A DNA stretch of 64,000 nucleotides from Leptospirales bacterium (GCA_019694655.1 JAIBBN010000006.1:62001-126000), one strand, 5' to 3'; counted from the stretch's first letter, positions 1-8,038 are shown. Translations and numbers: made by a program. Notes: a model not told the origin generated them from the sequence alone.

Positions 1-370
1 CCTCTTCGCCGGGACTCAGGTTTTCCCGCTGCAAATTCTCGACGATGGCAATTCGCCAGTAGTCGCGTTCTTCGCGCGAGATGATCCGGCACTCCGCCTC
101 CTGTCTGCCCAGCTTCTTCAAGGCGTGGTAGCGTCGTTCTCCGGCGATGATGCGAAAACCTTCTCCGTCGCGCGTCACGACCAGCGGTGAGAGCAAACCC
201 TCGCGCTTGATGCTCTCCGCCAGTTCGTCAATGTTGATCGTTCGCTGCTGGCGCGGCTGCTCGCTGGAGGGGCGCAGGCGATTGAGCTTAACCGACTGGA
301 TGACGCCATCCAGGGTCTCGCGGCGGTAAATATCAGTCAGCGCCCCAAGGCGTTTAGTCTTTGAGTTCAT
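1..370 (-). CDS. parB: Chromosome-partitioning protein ParB, N-terminal part (cut by window edge)
   Basis: ParB binds parS sites near the origin, spreads as a CTP-dependent clamp and is the partner of ParA in chromosome segregation. About 123 N-terminal residues can be read on the minus strand from the ATG at 368-370 before the window ends. They include the segment IDELAESIKREGLLSPLVV and the GERRYHALKKLG box, which matches the arginine-rich CTP-binding motif of the family, followed by VENLQRENLSPGEE, where the helix-turn-helix region begins. The start overlaps the end of parA by 17 bases, so the two are translationally coupled in parAB order. The DNA-binding and dimerisation domains lie outside the window. 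Confidence 0.93.
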   Translation of the reverse strand, partial: MNSKTKRLGALTDIYRRETLDGVIQSVKLNRLRPSSEQPRQQRTINIDELAESIKREGLLSPLVVTRDGEGFRIIAGERRYHALKKLGRQEAECRIISREERDYWRIAIVENLQRENLSPGEE

Positions 371-1112
371 GAAGCAGCTCCGCTATGAAAGAGTCGTACT
401 CCTGGGCCTGTTTGGAATCCGGCGCATAGTCAAAGATTGATTGGCGTGCGACATGACTTTCCCCCACCGCCACGCCCTCGCTGATGGCGGCGTCAAAAAC
501 CGTGAAATACTGGGAGAGTACCGGCAGGATCGTCTTGTTCAATACGGTCTTGGGTTTGAGTTGTGTGACCAGCGCGCCGGCCACCTGGAGCTCGGGGTTG
601 ATTCGCCGCTTGATGGAATTGATGGTGCCTTGCAAACCGGTCATGCCATCGACGGAGAATTTTTCAGCCTGTGCAGGAATGACCACATGCGTGGCGGCGC
701 TGAGCGCATTGATCGTAAAAATGGAAAGTGAAGGCGGGCAGTCGATAACGACCATCTCAAAGCCCTTAAGAGTCTGCAGGGCGTCGCGGACAACGTAGGG
801 CGCATCAACATTCAACGCAAAACTCTCCACCTCGGCCAGGGTAATGCGCGAGGGCGCGAGGCTGAGATTTGGGCGTCCGGTTTCGACAATGACCTCCGCC
901 AGCGGAGTCTGGCTGTTGAACACATCGTACATTGATTTTTCCAGGCTGTCAGGGGGGAGAAAAATTCCCGTACTGTTTGCCTGGGGGTCGAGGTCCATCA
1001 ACAGGGTTGGAATATTGCGACGCGCCAGTCCGAAGGCCAGGTTCAGGGCGGTCGTAGTCTTGCCTTCGCCTCCCTTCTGGTTTGCTACCGCGATTATGTA
1101 GGTCTTTTTCAT
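354..1112 (-). CDS. parA: Chromosome-partitioning ATPase ParA (Soj family)
   Basis: A 252-residue ParA/MinD-type P-loop ATPase that forms DNA-bound dimers and drives origin segregation with ParB. The protein opens directly with the deviant Walker A motif (NQKGGEGKTTT), followed by LLMDLDPQANST (Walker A'), VVIDCPPSL (Walker B) and the C-terminal ParA core; the length is normal. The Walker A box has Glu where most ParA proteins have Val (KGGVGKTT); the lysines and threonines are intact. The ATG at 1110-1112 is preferred because homology begins there; a 35-residue upstream extension is open but would run through the region holding the promoter and operators. The copy of ATTATGTCACATTC at 1122-1135 lies just upstream and could hold the -10 region. 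Confidence 0.95.
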   Translation of the reverse strand: MKKTYIIAVANQKGGEGKTTTALNLAFGLARRNIPTLLMDLDPQANSTGIFLPPDSLEKSMYDVFNSQTPLAEVIVETGRPNLSLAPSRITLAEVESFALNVDAPYVVRDALQTLKGFEMVVIDCPPSLSIFTINALSAATHVVIPAQAEKFSVDGMTGLQGTINSIKRRINPELQVAGALVTQLKPKTVLNKTILPVLSQYFTVFDAAISEGVAVGESHVARQSIFDYAPDSKQAQEYDSFIAELLHELKD

Positions 1113-1121
1113 TGGGCCCAG

Positions 1122-1135
1122 GAATGTGACATAAT
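1122..1135 (-). repeat. Isolated copy of the ATTATGTCACATTC element before parA
   Basis: On the minus strand the 14 bases ATTATGTCACATTC are identical to the downstream-most of the three elements ahead of the aminotransferase gene (50527-50540). Here the element ends 9 bases before the parA ATG and overlaps a possible -10 sequence (TATTAT). A weaker copy, TTATGTCACA, occurs on the plus strand at 46405-46414 between convergent genes. Confidence 0.45.
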
Positions 1136-1198
1136 ATAGGAAGCCATCGCTGTCAAATTCTTCTTGGGCGTAGCGGTGGATTGTTTCTTCTTGCGGAT

Positions 1199-1259
1199 GT
1201 CGGATATCCGACGTCAAGCCCTGGAAGCTCGCTGGTTCAGCAGTGGTCGGACGTCCGAC
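1199..1259. promoter_or_regulatory. Two perfect 14-bp palindromes between parA and the divergent regulator
   Basis: GTCGGATATCCGAC (1199-1212) and GTCGGACGTCCGAC (1246-1259) are both perfect palindromes of the form GTCGGA-NN-TCCGAC, with centres 47 bp apart. Each is also preceded by AT on one strand, giving ATGTCGGA with opposite orientation. They sit in the 221-bp divergent region between parA and the NtrC-like gene, where a dimeric repressor or activator could control both promoters. Which protein binds is unknown. Confidence 0.6.
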
Positions 1260-1333
1260 ATGAGTCTAGAGTTTTTTTGCTGCCGCTCCATTTTGCTGCA
1301 GCGCGATGTCGAAGATACAATGGAAATCCAGCA

Positions 1334-2623
1334 ATGTCGGCCTGGTTTGAGAAGTATATTGAGCTGGCCTCTGCCGGCGCCGCAAACCCGGGCGGCGCTC
1401 TGCGCGCCCTGGGGCACGCCGGCGCCGCCATGCTATTCCAGCGCCAGGGGAGTTCCTTTGTTGTCCTGGCCCGGTACGGGTATGGCGATGCAAGCTGGTC
1501 CTATGAATTCCTGACGAAGCAGCCGCAGGCAATAGCGCCGGCCTTCCGCGGCGGCGCCGCTACTATTCGAGTTGGCGGGCTGCGCCATCCCGGCCTGCAA
1601 CTCTGGGCGGCCATCGACCAGGTTGACTCGCCGCAATGGCTGCTGCTTGTAGAGGCGCCGCCTGAGATCGAGGATGTTGCCCTTGCCCTTCGGCCGGGCC
1701 TCGCTATGGAAATCGGGGCCCGGCATTCGCCCCGCCCGCCGCGGGAATCCGGACCCGTAGAGTTGCCGCTGTGGCTGAGCGAGCAGCTGCCGGATGCCGC
1801 TCGGCTGCCGGGTCCGCTTCTAATCTGCGCCGAGCCGGGCGCCGGCAAAGAGGAGTTCGTTCATGCGCTCATTCGGGAGCGACTCGGTCAGGCCCCCGGC
1901 GTGATCTTCTTCCATCCCGGACGGCTTTCAGAAGCGGTGCAGTTGCGGGAGCTTTTCGGGGATCCCGCCGGGGCCCGCCTGGGCGCCGATACGCCGGCGA
2001 CTCCAATTGTACAGCGCGCAGACGGCGCCATTGTCATTCAAGAGGCCGCTGACCTGGCGCCCCACAGCCAGCTTCGGATTCTCGGCCATTTTGCCAGCGC
2101 GCCGACTGAGCGCTTGTGGGTATTCGAAACCTCCCGCGACCTGGAGCAGCTTGTCCGGGCAGAGCGATTCCTGGCCGGTCTATACCAGGACCTGCGTCCC
2201 GGAATGATCCGCCTGCCAGCCATGAATGCGGTGCGGGAGCGCATCCCCGATGAGGCGCAGCGTTTGCTGTCCGGGTTTCGGCGTACCTATCGGCGAGAGA
2301 TACAGCTGGCTGACGGGGCGCTGGAAGCGTTGAAGAAGCACAGCTGGCGAGGCAACTGGCGGGAACTGAAGAACAGCCTGGAGTCAGCGTTTCTTATGTG
2401 CAGCGGCGCGACAATTGAAGCCCCCGATTTACGGCTTGGTCTGTGGTCCAGTCCGGAGGATTGGGATGACCTCAACTTGCGGCGGCGGCAGCAGGAATTG
2501 GAGCGAGCCCTGATCTTGCGAGCCTATGGCTTGCATGGCGGTAACCAGGTCCAGATGGCCCGCGCTCTTGGGATCTCGCGCGGCTCCTTGCAGTACAAGC
2601 TGGACAAGTACCGGCTGAATTGA
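1334..2623 (+). CDS. NtrC-like AAA+ regulator with degenerate sigma-54 contact motif and Fis-type HTH
   Basis: A 429-residue protein with the layout of a bacterial enhancer-binding protein: an N-terminal sensory-type region (about 1-150, no receiver domain recognised), an AAA+ domain (about 155-370) and a C-terminal Fis-type HTH (about 400-427, GNQVQMARALGISRGSLQYK). The AAA+ Walker A is present (AEPGAGKEEF, about residue 168). The sigma-54-contacting GAFTGA loop is replaced by GARLGA (about residue 214) and the Walker B region reads AIVIQEAADL instead of LFLDEIGDL. It probably binds DNA but may not activate sigma-54 polymerase. The ATG at 1334 was chosen because the upstream in-frame extension would cross the palindromic operator region. 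It is divergent from parAB and 7 bases upstream of the next gene. Confidence 0.8.
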   Translation: MSAWFEKYIELASAGAANPGGALRALGHAGAAMLFQRQGSSFVVLARYGYGDASWSYEFLTKQPQAIAPAFRGGAATIRVGGLRHPGLQLWAAIDQVDSPQWLLLVEAPPEIEDVALALRPGLAMEIGARHSPRPPRESGPVELPLWLSEQLPDAARLPGPLLICAEPGAGKEEFVHALIRERLGQAPGVIFFHPGRLSEAVQLRELFGDPAGARLGADTPATPIVQRADGAIVIQEAADLAPHSQLRILGHFASAPTERLWVFETSRDLEQLVRAERFLAGLYQDLRPGMIRLPAMNAVRERIPDEAQRLLSGFRRTYRREIQLADGALEALKKHSWRGNWRELKNSLESAFLMCSGATIEAPDLRLGLWSSPEDWDDLNLRRRQQELERALILRAYGLHGGNQVQMARALGISRGSLQYKLDKYRLN

Positions 2624-2630
2624 GGCAAAA

Positions 2631-3596
2631 ATGTTCGAGGGAAGTTCGGAGCAGGATTCAGAGCGCAGCACCCGGGGCGGCTATTTGATCAAGATCAAAC
2701 CCTCGAGGAAGAGCTGCATAGTTTACGCAGACGGAACGCCCGAGAAGGCGGGAAGCGGGGCAGGGCAGAGTATCGAACAGCCTATCCCCTTTGTGGCCTT
2801 TATCGGCCCAAATTTTCAACCAACGCTCCCGGCGGGCAAAATCGATCTGGCTGAATGCCGCCGGGGACGGCTGGCAATCCCTTACCGCATAGCTGGCCGC
2901 CCGGACCTGCGCGCACTTTCCATAACCTGCAATTCGAGATCTGACCAATTCCCGGTGCAGGTGCAACAGTATCCGACCGTCCGCCAGTTTCTGGGGCGGG
3001 AAGGGGAGGGGCATCCTTACCGCTATATTGTAGTCGATCCCGACCTGCCGCGGCTCGACCTGGTTACGCTGAAGGTCAAAAATCCTGAAGCCCGCATTCT
3101 AATTCTCAAGGCCGAAGAACGCCCCGCTCCCCAGGTGGCAGCAGAGATTGACCAGCATAAAGTTCGGGCCACGGATCTCGTAAGCAGCGGCAACGCCGCT
3201 GGCGAACTCACCGCCAATCCGGTTTTCAATGCTCGAGTCCATCTGCGCAATCTGCATCTGGCAAAGGTGCGGCAGCTCCTGATGGAATCTGTCATGAGTG
3301 TACAGGAGCTAGAATTCATCCGTACTTTCCTGGCGATCATGATTCGAAACGATCAGGGAAAAGCAGAGCTCGCAAGCGTCGGAGAGGAGCTGCGTGCGCT
3401 GGATGAGCTTTATCGACTTGCCGGATTGGTTCTGAATGCCGACGGCGACTCCCTTTCCGAGGTGCTCGATGGGCCACTGCGGGACCAGGTCCGCAGCAGC
3501 CTTCTGGACTTTGTCGCCGCCCGTCGTCGCAAAGCTACGGACAAGGAGGAAGAGTTGCAGCTATGGGAGTGGGAATATCGGCTCAAGTCTGCCTAG
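2631..3596 (+). CDS. Conserved-looking hypothetical protein, 321 residues
   Basis: I do not recognise a family. The ATG follows the regulator stop by 7 bases, with GAGG just upstream, so the two genes are probably co-transcribed and coupled. No signal peptide or membrane segment is visible. The N-terminal half reads as mixed beta/alpha sequence; residues around 215-250 (LMESVMSVQELEFIRTFLAI) and the last 70 residues are helical and charged, ending in a Lys/Glu-rich tail. The likely role is cytoplasmic and linked to the regulator, but nothing in the sequence states the function. Codon usage matches the neighbouring genes. Confidence 0.65.
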   Translation: MFEGSSEQDSERSTRGGYLIKIKPSRKSCIVYADGTPEKAGSGAGQSIEQPIPFVAFIGPNFQPTLPAGKIDLAECRRGRLAIPYRIAGRPDLRALSITCNSRSDQFPVQVQQYPTVRQFLGREGEGHPYRYIVVDPDLPRLDLVTLKVKNPEARILILKAEERPAPQVAAEIDQHKVRATDLVSSGNAAGELTANPVFNARVHLRNLHLAKVRQLLMESVMSVQELEFIRTFLAIMIRNDQGKAELASVGEELRALDELYRLAGLVLNADGDSLSEVLDGPLRDQVRSSLLDFVAARRRKATDKEEELQLWEWEYRLKSA

Positions 3597-3682
3597 CTAT
3601 ACATATGAATAGTTATTTGTGCCTCAAAAAAGGGCTAAAGAGGCTTGACTTCGATCCGATATGCCTCAAATTTAAGCAGTTC

Positions 3683-4465
3683 ATGCGCCTCCGGCTCACA
3701 ATTGCCCTTCTTGTTGGCATCTCCGCAACTGCGGGGTTGGCCGCGGCATCCTCTGAGCCGGGCAAAGCCGAAATCTATCTGGTGGGGAAAGATCTCCAAA
3801 CTCAAGCACAGCTTTCTGCAACACTGGTCAAACTACCGCTTGAGGTCCGCCAATCACAAGCCTCTGGTCAGGCTGCGGAGGCCCCCCCGGCCATCCCAGG
3901 CTTGGAACGGGCTGTTCTGAATGACAGCCATCAAGTGGCGATAGGCGCATCTTGCTCGCGCATAGCAAATACGGCCTACCCGTCGCAGTCGATCAGGGCC
4001 TGCTATCTCCAGTCGGGAAGGGCGTTTGAGGCGTCTCAAATGCTATCAGCCCCATCCCAGGGCATCGCTGTCCCCACCGAACCCGAGTACTCGGCGCTTG
4101 ACGGGGCTGGAGGGCCGTACTCCCCGCAGAAAGCGGATCAGGCGTCCCTCCTCGACCTGCAAGTAACTGCCTTCAACTATATTCCAGCTTCTGGTATTGC
4201 ATCTGGGCAGCAGCGGGCGGAGAGCTCGGCAATACGATTCGACCCAGGATCGTCGCCAGCAGGATCGGTGGCAGCCGTTGCGTTGAATGCGGCCGAGCCA
4301 CTGCTTGCCATTCCCGGCCACAGTCGCAGGACGGCAGGCCTTCCGCATCAAGCGGGCAACAACCGCAGCGCTGCCATCTGGACCAGGCCATTATGGCCGC
4401 GTCGCCACGCTTTGAGCGCAGGCTCGCCGCTGTGGCGCCGTTCGACGGTCCAAAACACCCTCTAG
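3683..4465 (+). CDS. Possible secreted orphan protein
   Basis: An open frame of 260 residues starting at the ATG at 3683 with a plausible signal peptide (basic MRLR, hydrophobic core LTIALLVGISATAGLA, cleavage near AAA-SS). The mature part is rich in Ala, Ser, Gln and Pro and has no recognisable domain. The last 50 residues become Arg/Trp-rich and look unlike the rest, so the true end could lie earlier or a frameshift could be present. An upstream in-frame ATG (3605) would bury the signal sequence. The ribosome binding site is poor. It may be a lineage-specific exported protein or a chance frame. Confidence 0.4.
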   Translation: MRLRLTIALLVGISATAGLAAASSEPGKAEIYLVGKDLQTQAQLSATLVKLPLEVRQSQASGQAAEAPPAIPGLERAVLNDSHQVAIGASCSRIANTAYPSQSIRACYLQSGRAFEASQMLSAPSQGIAVPTEPEYSALDGAGGPYSPQKADQASLLDLQVTAFNYIPASGIASGQQRAESSAIRFDPGSSPAGSVAAVALNAAEPLLAIPGHSRRTAGLPHQAGNNRSAAIWTRPLWPRRHALSAGSPLWRRSTVQNTL

Positions 4466-4549
4466 AAAGCGCTACGTTTCGTTAGCCACCGGCCGTCGGT
4501 TCGAAAATATGGTCAGACTTGAACCCGAAGGGCAGGGCGGAGATTCAGC

Positions 4550-5005
4550 ATGTCTCGAACAAAACCTGGAATCGGCAAATTACTTGGTGCGATGCGCAAG
4601 CTTGTCGCGGAAGTAAATGATCAGGAAATCTGCCGCAAACTTGAAATCCTCATGAATTCCGAAAAGGAAGACCTGCCCGCGCAGCTTGCCAAGAAGATGA
4701 TTGATGATCCTGGCAATTTCGATGCACGGCAGGCGCCTGAACCCTATACACAGTACGTGAAGCACTACCTCTATATGGTGAAACGGGAACGGCGCGATAG
4801 AGAAAATGGACGCGCACTTGAGTCAAAGGCCCGCCAGACCAAGAGCTTACGCCGAACTCCAAAGCAGCAATCAAGCAGGCGACAATCCGATCCGACCAAG
4901 GCGCCGGCTCGCAGCTCACAAACTTCAGCGGCAAAAACCAGAAAGCCTGGCTCTATCGCAGAGCAGGCGCCAGGCGACTCCCATCCGCCCGAAGAGCGGA
5001 ACTGA
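4550..5005 (+). CDS. Small basic hypothetical protein with disordered tail
   Basis: A 151-residue protein beginning MSRTKPGIGKLLGAMRKL, preceded by GGGCGGAGA at a workable distance. Residues 1-85 look folded and helical, with a conserved-looking segment (DARQAPEPYTQYVKHYLY). The remaining third is a low-complexity basic tail rich in Lys, Arg, Ser, Gln and Pro. There are no membrane segments. Small basic proteins of this type can bind nucleic acid, but no specific family is recognised. It is followed by the long hairpin-rich non-coding block. Confidence 0.5.
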   Translation: MSRTKPGIGKLLGAMRKLVAEVNDQEICRKLEILMNSEKEDLPAQLAKKMIDDPGNFDARQAPEPYTQYVKHYLYMVKRERRDRENGRALESKARQTKSLRRTPKQQSSRRQSDPTKAPARSSQTSAAKTRKPGSIAEQAPGDSHPPEERN

Positions 5006-5820
5006 GTTGAACCTTTAGCCTCCGGCTCAGAAGGCTGACCGCTCCCCACAAGGTGATCAGCCAAAACCAAAGCTCAAATACCTCGACAGAAGACCGCCCG
5101 CTGGCTGGCATTAAAGTCAGCTCAGCGTCTATCGCCTCCGCGCCTGTATGCCTATTTTCAGGCATTAACTGCAAGCGCTGAAAATCAAGTGCCCATTTTC
5201 AAGCGCATGACCCGAGCAGCTGCCGTCCCGGCGGCAAATGAGAAGCGAGTATCAAATTCTGGCAGTTGCTGCCCTTGCACCGGCAATTACCGGCAACGTC
5301 GCCGAAAAATCGGCGGAGATAATCTCGCCCATGGCGCCACCAGCCGGGCATTTATGCTGACCGCGCTGGGGATATCAAGCTGTAACATCCTGAAGAAGGG
5401 CAGGGGTCTGGGCAAGGATGCGAGTATCCCTGAAAGGCAGGAATTGCCAGCCAGGCGCACACCCCGCGCCGCTGGGAAACAAGTCGCCGCCTCTGCCCCG
5501 ATGCGCCTTCGCAGGGTCACCCGCAGCAAAAGCTTGCCGGGAACACGCAGTAAAGAGCAGGAAGCACGGCAGGCAAGGCATTTGCCAGCCCGCCGGCGCC
5601 CGCAGCCAGGCAGCCGGACACGCTGGCAAAAATCTAAATTGAGATAAAAAGCAGGCTTGTCTGACGTCCGGCGGCCTGCCGAATTGACGGGGCCGGATGA
5701 CGCAAGCCTCTCAAAGCAAGACAATCTGTCATGCGCATGTCGGACAGAATGGGCATGACAGGCCGGCATACGCCTGTCTGGCTCGCTCAGATTAAGTGAG
5801 TAAAAAAAAGCAGATAAACC
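5006..5820. other. 815-nt non-coding block dense in short hairpins
   Basis: No convincing gene is seen; the frames here lack family matches or good starts. The block is full of short inverted repeats: ATGCCT/AGGCAT (5148-5165), GCGCTGAAAAT/ATTTTCA(A)GCGC (5176-5205), TGCCG/CGGCA (5221-5236), CGCCGA-aaaa-TCGGCG (5300-5315), GGCAA/TTGCC (5572-5586), TCTGTC/GACAGA (about 5726-5749) and GACAGGC/GCCTGTC (5757-5778). Many arms share a GGCA/TGCC core, also seen as GGCAGGAATTGCC near 5437. The block may contain decayed coding sequence, extragenic palindromes, or a structured RNA. Confidence 0.5.
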
Positions 5821-6036
5821 ATGGCGGAAGTAATCAAACTACGGGTGCAATGCCACGCGTGTGGCTATTCAATCGAGGGTTCTGCCAAGTACGGGCCAGG
5901 ACACTACGTGCCGGAAGGCGTTCCGTTCGAGTTTACGGCAATTGGCAAGCAAGTATCCGAGAAGGGCCGCAGAGTGAAGGCGGAGGCTGTATGCGTATGC
6001 CCGAAGTGTAGCGTCAGAAACAAGTATATTATCTGA
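5821..6036 (+). CDS. Small zinc-ribbon-like protein
   Basis: A 71-residue protein with two CxxC knuckles, CHAC near residue 11 and CPKC near residue 60, separated by about 48 residues, the expected arrangement for a small zinc ribbon. The middle is a beta-rich segment (YVPEGVPFEFTAIGKQV) and the protein ends two residues after RNKY. No strong Shine-Dalgarno sequence is seen before the ATG, only A-rich sequence. It ends 16 bases before the MBOAT gene and could share its transcript. Zinc binding is an inference from the cysteine spacing. Confidence 0.65.
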   Translation: MAEVIKLRVQCHACGYSIEGSAKYGPGHYVPEGVPFEFTAIGKQVSEKGRRVKAEAVCVCPKCSVRNKYII

Positions 6037-6052
6037 TTAAAGTACGGCAGTT

Positions 6053-7420
6053 ATGGCCTTTACGGACCCATTCTTTATCCTTGGAATAGCGGGCGCCTTT
6101 TTTCTTTATTGGCTGCTGCAGGCGATTGCCACGGAGAGTGCGCGTAACAGAGTCCGAATTGCCAGCCTTTTGGTTGGTTCGCTGGCTCTGTTTCTGGCGA
6201 CGGGGCCAGTGAGCTGGTTGCTGCTGGTAGGTTTGAGCTCGGCGTCCTATTTTTTGGCCGATGCAATCTGGTCGAAGCGGTGGTTGATTGCGCCAATCTT
6301 TTTTGTACCCTTGATTCTGGCCAAGCTTTCGGGGGAGATCCGGTGGTGGGGGCTGGCCTACTTTGCAGCATTGCCTGGAGTCTCTTTCTATAGTTTCCAG
6401 AATTGGGCTTATATTGTGGATCGGGGGCGAGGGCAGGTCGAACGGGCAAGAAGCCTGTATGAATATCTGGCATTCATAAGCTTCTCGCCTCAACTTGTTG
6501 CTGGACCAATTGTCGTGTTCGGGCAAGTTGGGGAGCAAATTAGATCCAGGAAATGGATTAATAGTAAGCAGATTTCGGGAGCAATATGCTTACTATTAAT
6601 CGGATATGCGCAAAAGGCGCTACTTGCGGACCGTCTTGCGCAGATGGTGGATCCGTGTTTTTCATTGGTTCGGAGCTGCTCTTCGTCAATGGTATGGCTC
6701 GCTGCTCTTGCCTACGCTTTGCAGATTTACCTGGATTTCAGCGCTTATTCTATGATAGCGATAGGGCTTGGCCGACTTTTCGGGTTAAGACTTCCTGAGA
6801 ATTTTGATCATCCGTATCATGCCTCCGGTGTCAGAGAGTTCTGGAGACGGTGGCATATGACGCTGTCGACCTGGTTGCGAGATTACGTATATATCCCGCT
6901 GGGAGGAAGCAGGAACGGTCAGGTTCGGGCCTTTCTGGCCGTACTCTTAACCATGGCCCTGGGGGGCCTGTGGCATGGAGGTAGGCCTGGATTTTTGATT
7001 TGGGGCTGCGTCCACGGAATAATGATTGGTATTGAGCAGAAAATTAGGCCAGATCTTTGGAGATTTCGCTTTTTTCGAATTATATGGCGGATATTGAGCA
7101 TTTTGTTTCTGATCTTCTCCTGGCTCCCGTTTCGCATAGGGGTGCAATCCGATGGAAGTAGCACACTGGAAGCCCTTGCTCTTGCATTAAAATCTCTGGT
7201 CGTACCTGCTGCAGGAAAACTGGCCCCTGCAGCTTCTGATGTGGGAACGCTGGGTTTGATGGTTCTTCTCGTCGCGCTTGGTCCCTGGCTGGTGGACTTT
7301 TGGAAGCGTAGCTTACAAAGGCTGGTCCCAGGCCTCCTGGTTGGTCTGTCTGCTGCAGCCGCACTGTTACTGGTTTTCAGTGCCAGGGATGCGGCGCCCT
7401 TCCTCTACTTCGTATTTTGA
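6053..7420 (+). CDS. MBOAT-family membrane O-acyltransferase (AlgI/DltB-like)
   Basis: A 455-residue polytopic inner-membrane protein with about ten hydrophobic segments. Family hallmarks are SFYSFQNWAYIVD, SFSPQLVAGPIV, IYLDFSAYSMIAIGLGRLFG, the block FWRRWHMTLSTWLRDYVYIP followed by LGGSR, and GGLWHG with the putative catalytic histidine. Proteins of this type pass acetyl or other acyl groups across the membrane onto exported polysaccharide, usually with a periplasmic SGNH partner. No SGNH gene is adjacent, unlike the two MBOAT genes at 35.6-39.8 kb. By eye the gene is less GC-rich than the flanks, which with its accessory surroundings suggests horizontal transfer. The substrate is unknown. 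Confidence 0.9.
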   Translation: MAFTDPFFILGIAGAFFLYWLLQAIATESARNRVRIASLLVGSLALFLATGPVSWLLLVGLSSASYFLADAIWSKRWLIAPIFFVPLILAKLSGEIRWWGLAYFAALPGVSFYSFQNWAYIVDRGRGQVERARSLYEYLAFISFSPQLVAGPIVVFGQVGEQIRSRKWINSKQISGAICLLLIGYAQKALLADRLAQMVDPCFSLVRSCSSSMVWLAALAYALQIYLDFSAYSMIAIGLGRLFGLRLPENFDHPYHASGVREFWRRWHMTLSTWLRDYVYIPLGGSRNGQVRAFLAVLLTMALGGLWHGGRPGFLIWGCVHGIMIGIEQKIRPDLWRFRFFRIIWRILSILFLIFSWLPFRIGVQSDGSSTLEALALALKSLVVPAAGKLAPAASDVGTLGLMVLLVALGPWLVDFWKRSLQRLVPGLLVGLSAAAALLLVFSARDAAPFLYFVF

Positions 7421-7565
7421 GCTGCTTTTCTTCAATAATAAGATGGGTTGCCTGGCTAAATGCAGCAAGGGTTCAACACTCATAACTCCGGCCATCCGTA
7501 CCCGGCCTGAACGATATTGGTTTTCTATCCCAGGAAATTGCTTGCCGGCGCGGAGCTTAGATTAA

Positions 7566-7609
7566 TTCTAAATTCAGAACAATTCATTCTGCCCGTCATT
7601 GCATCGGGC
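7566..7609 (+). promoter_or_regulatory. Operator-like palindrome and hairpin upstream of rubrerythrin
   Basis: TTCTAAATTCAGAA (7566-7579) is a near-palindrome with AATT at its centre, an AT-rich island in a GC-rich genome. It is followed by a GCCCG/CGGGC hairpin (7591-7609) that ends directly before the AAGGAGAAGG ribosome binding site. The location suits peroxide- or iron-responsive control (PerR/Fur-type), but the sequence does not match a PerR box well. Confidence 0.35.
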
Positions 7610-7621
7610 AAGGAGAAGGAA

Positions 7622-8038
7622 ATGGCATCCCTGAAAGGTACCAAAACGCACGACAATCTGAAGCAGGCCTTTGCCGGCGAATCGCAGGCAAACCGCCGCT
7701 ATCTGTATTTTGCAAAACAAGCCGATATCGAAGGTCTTCCGGAAATCGCCGGATTGTTCCGCGATACAGCCGAAGGAGAAACCGGACACGCACACGGTCA
7801 TCTTGAATACCTCAAGCAAGTAGGCGATCCGGCGACCGATTTGCCAATTGGCGACACGGCTCAGAATCTCAAGGCGGCCATTGCCGGCGAGACCCACGAG
7901 TATACCGACATGTATCCCGGAATGGCAAAAACCGCCCGCGACGAGGGCTTCAAGGAAATTGCCGACTGGTTTGAAGTGCTTGCCAAGGCTGAAAAGTCGC
8001 ACGCCGGCAAGTTCGACGCAGGCCTTAAGTCGCTGTAA
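7622..8038 (+). CDS. Rubrerythrin-type diiron protein without rubredoxin domain
   Basis: A 138-residue ferritin-like four-helix protein. It carries two diiron-ligand pairs: AGESQANRRYLYF and AEGETGHAHGHL in the first half and GETHEYTDMYP and AEKSHAGKF in the second. The C-terminal rubredoxin domain of classical rubrerythrin is absent, so it is the short (erythrin/sulerythrin-like) form. The family reduces hydrogen peroxide in the cytoplasm. The ATG at 7622 follows a strong AAGGAGAAGG site. The next two genes are a GlpC-like Fe-S protein and a DUF3501 protein, a combination repeatedly found with short rubrerythrins and thought to supply electrons or assembly functions. Confidence 0.93.
   Translation: MASLKGTKTHDNLKQAFAGESQANRRYLYFAKQADIEGLPEIAGLFRDTAEGETGHAHGHLEYLKQVGDPATDLPIGDTAQNLKAAIAGETHEYTDMYPGMAKTARDEGFKEIADWFEVLAKAEKSHAGKFDAGLKSL

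Noticed and set aside
1113-1217. 35-residue N-terminal extension of ParA
   Set aside because: ParA homology starts at the internal ATG (1112), and the extension would cover the probable promoter and palindrome region.
5189-5647. 152-codon plus-strand frame (and a 160-codon minus frame at 5287-5769) in the hairpin block
   Set aside because: Both have Arg/Ala/Pro-rich composition, no family match and no convincing ribosome binding site, and the sequence is dominated by inverted repeats.
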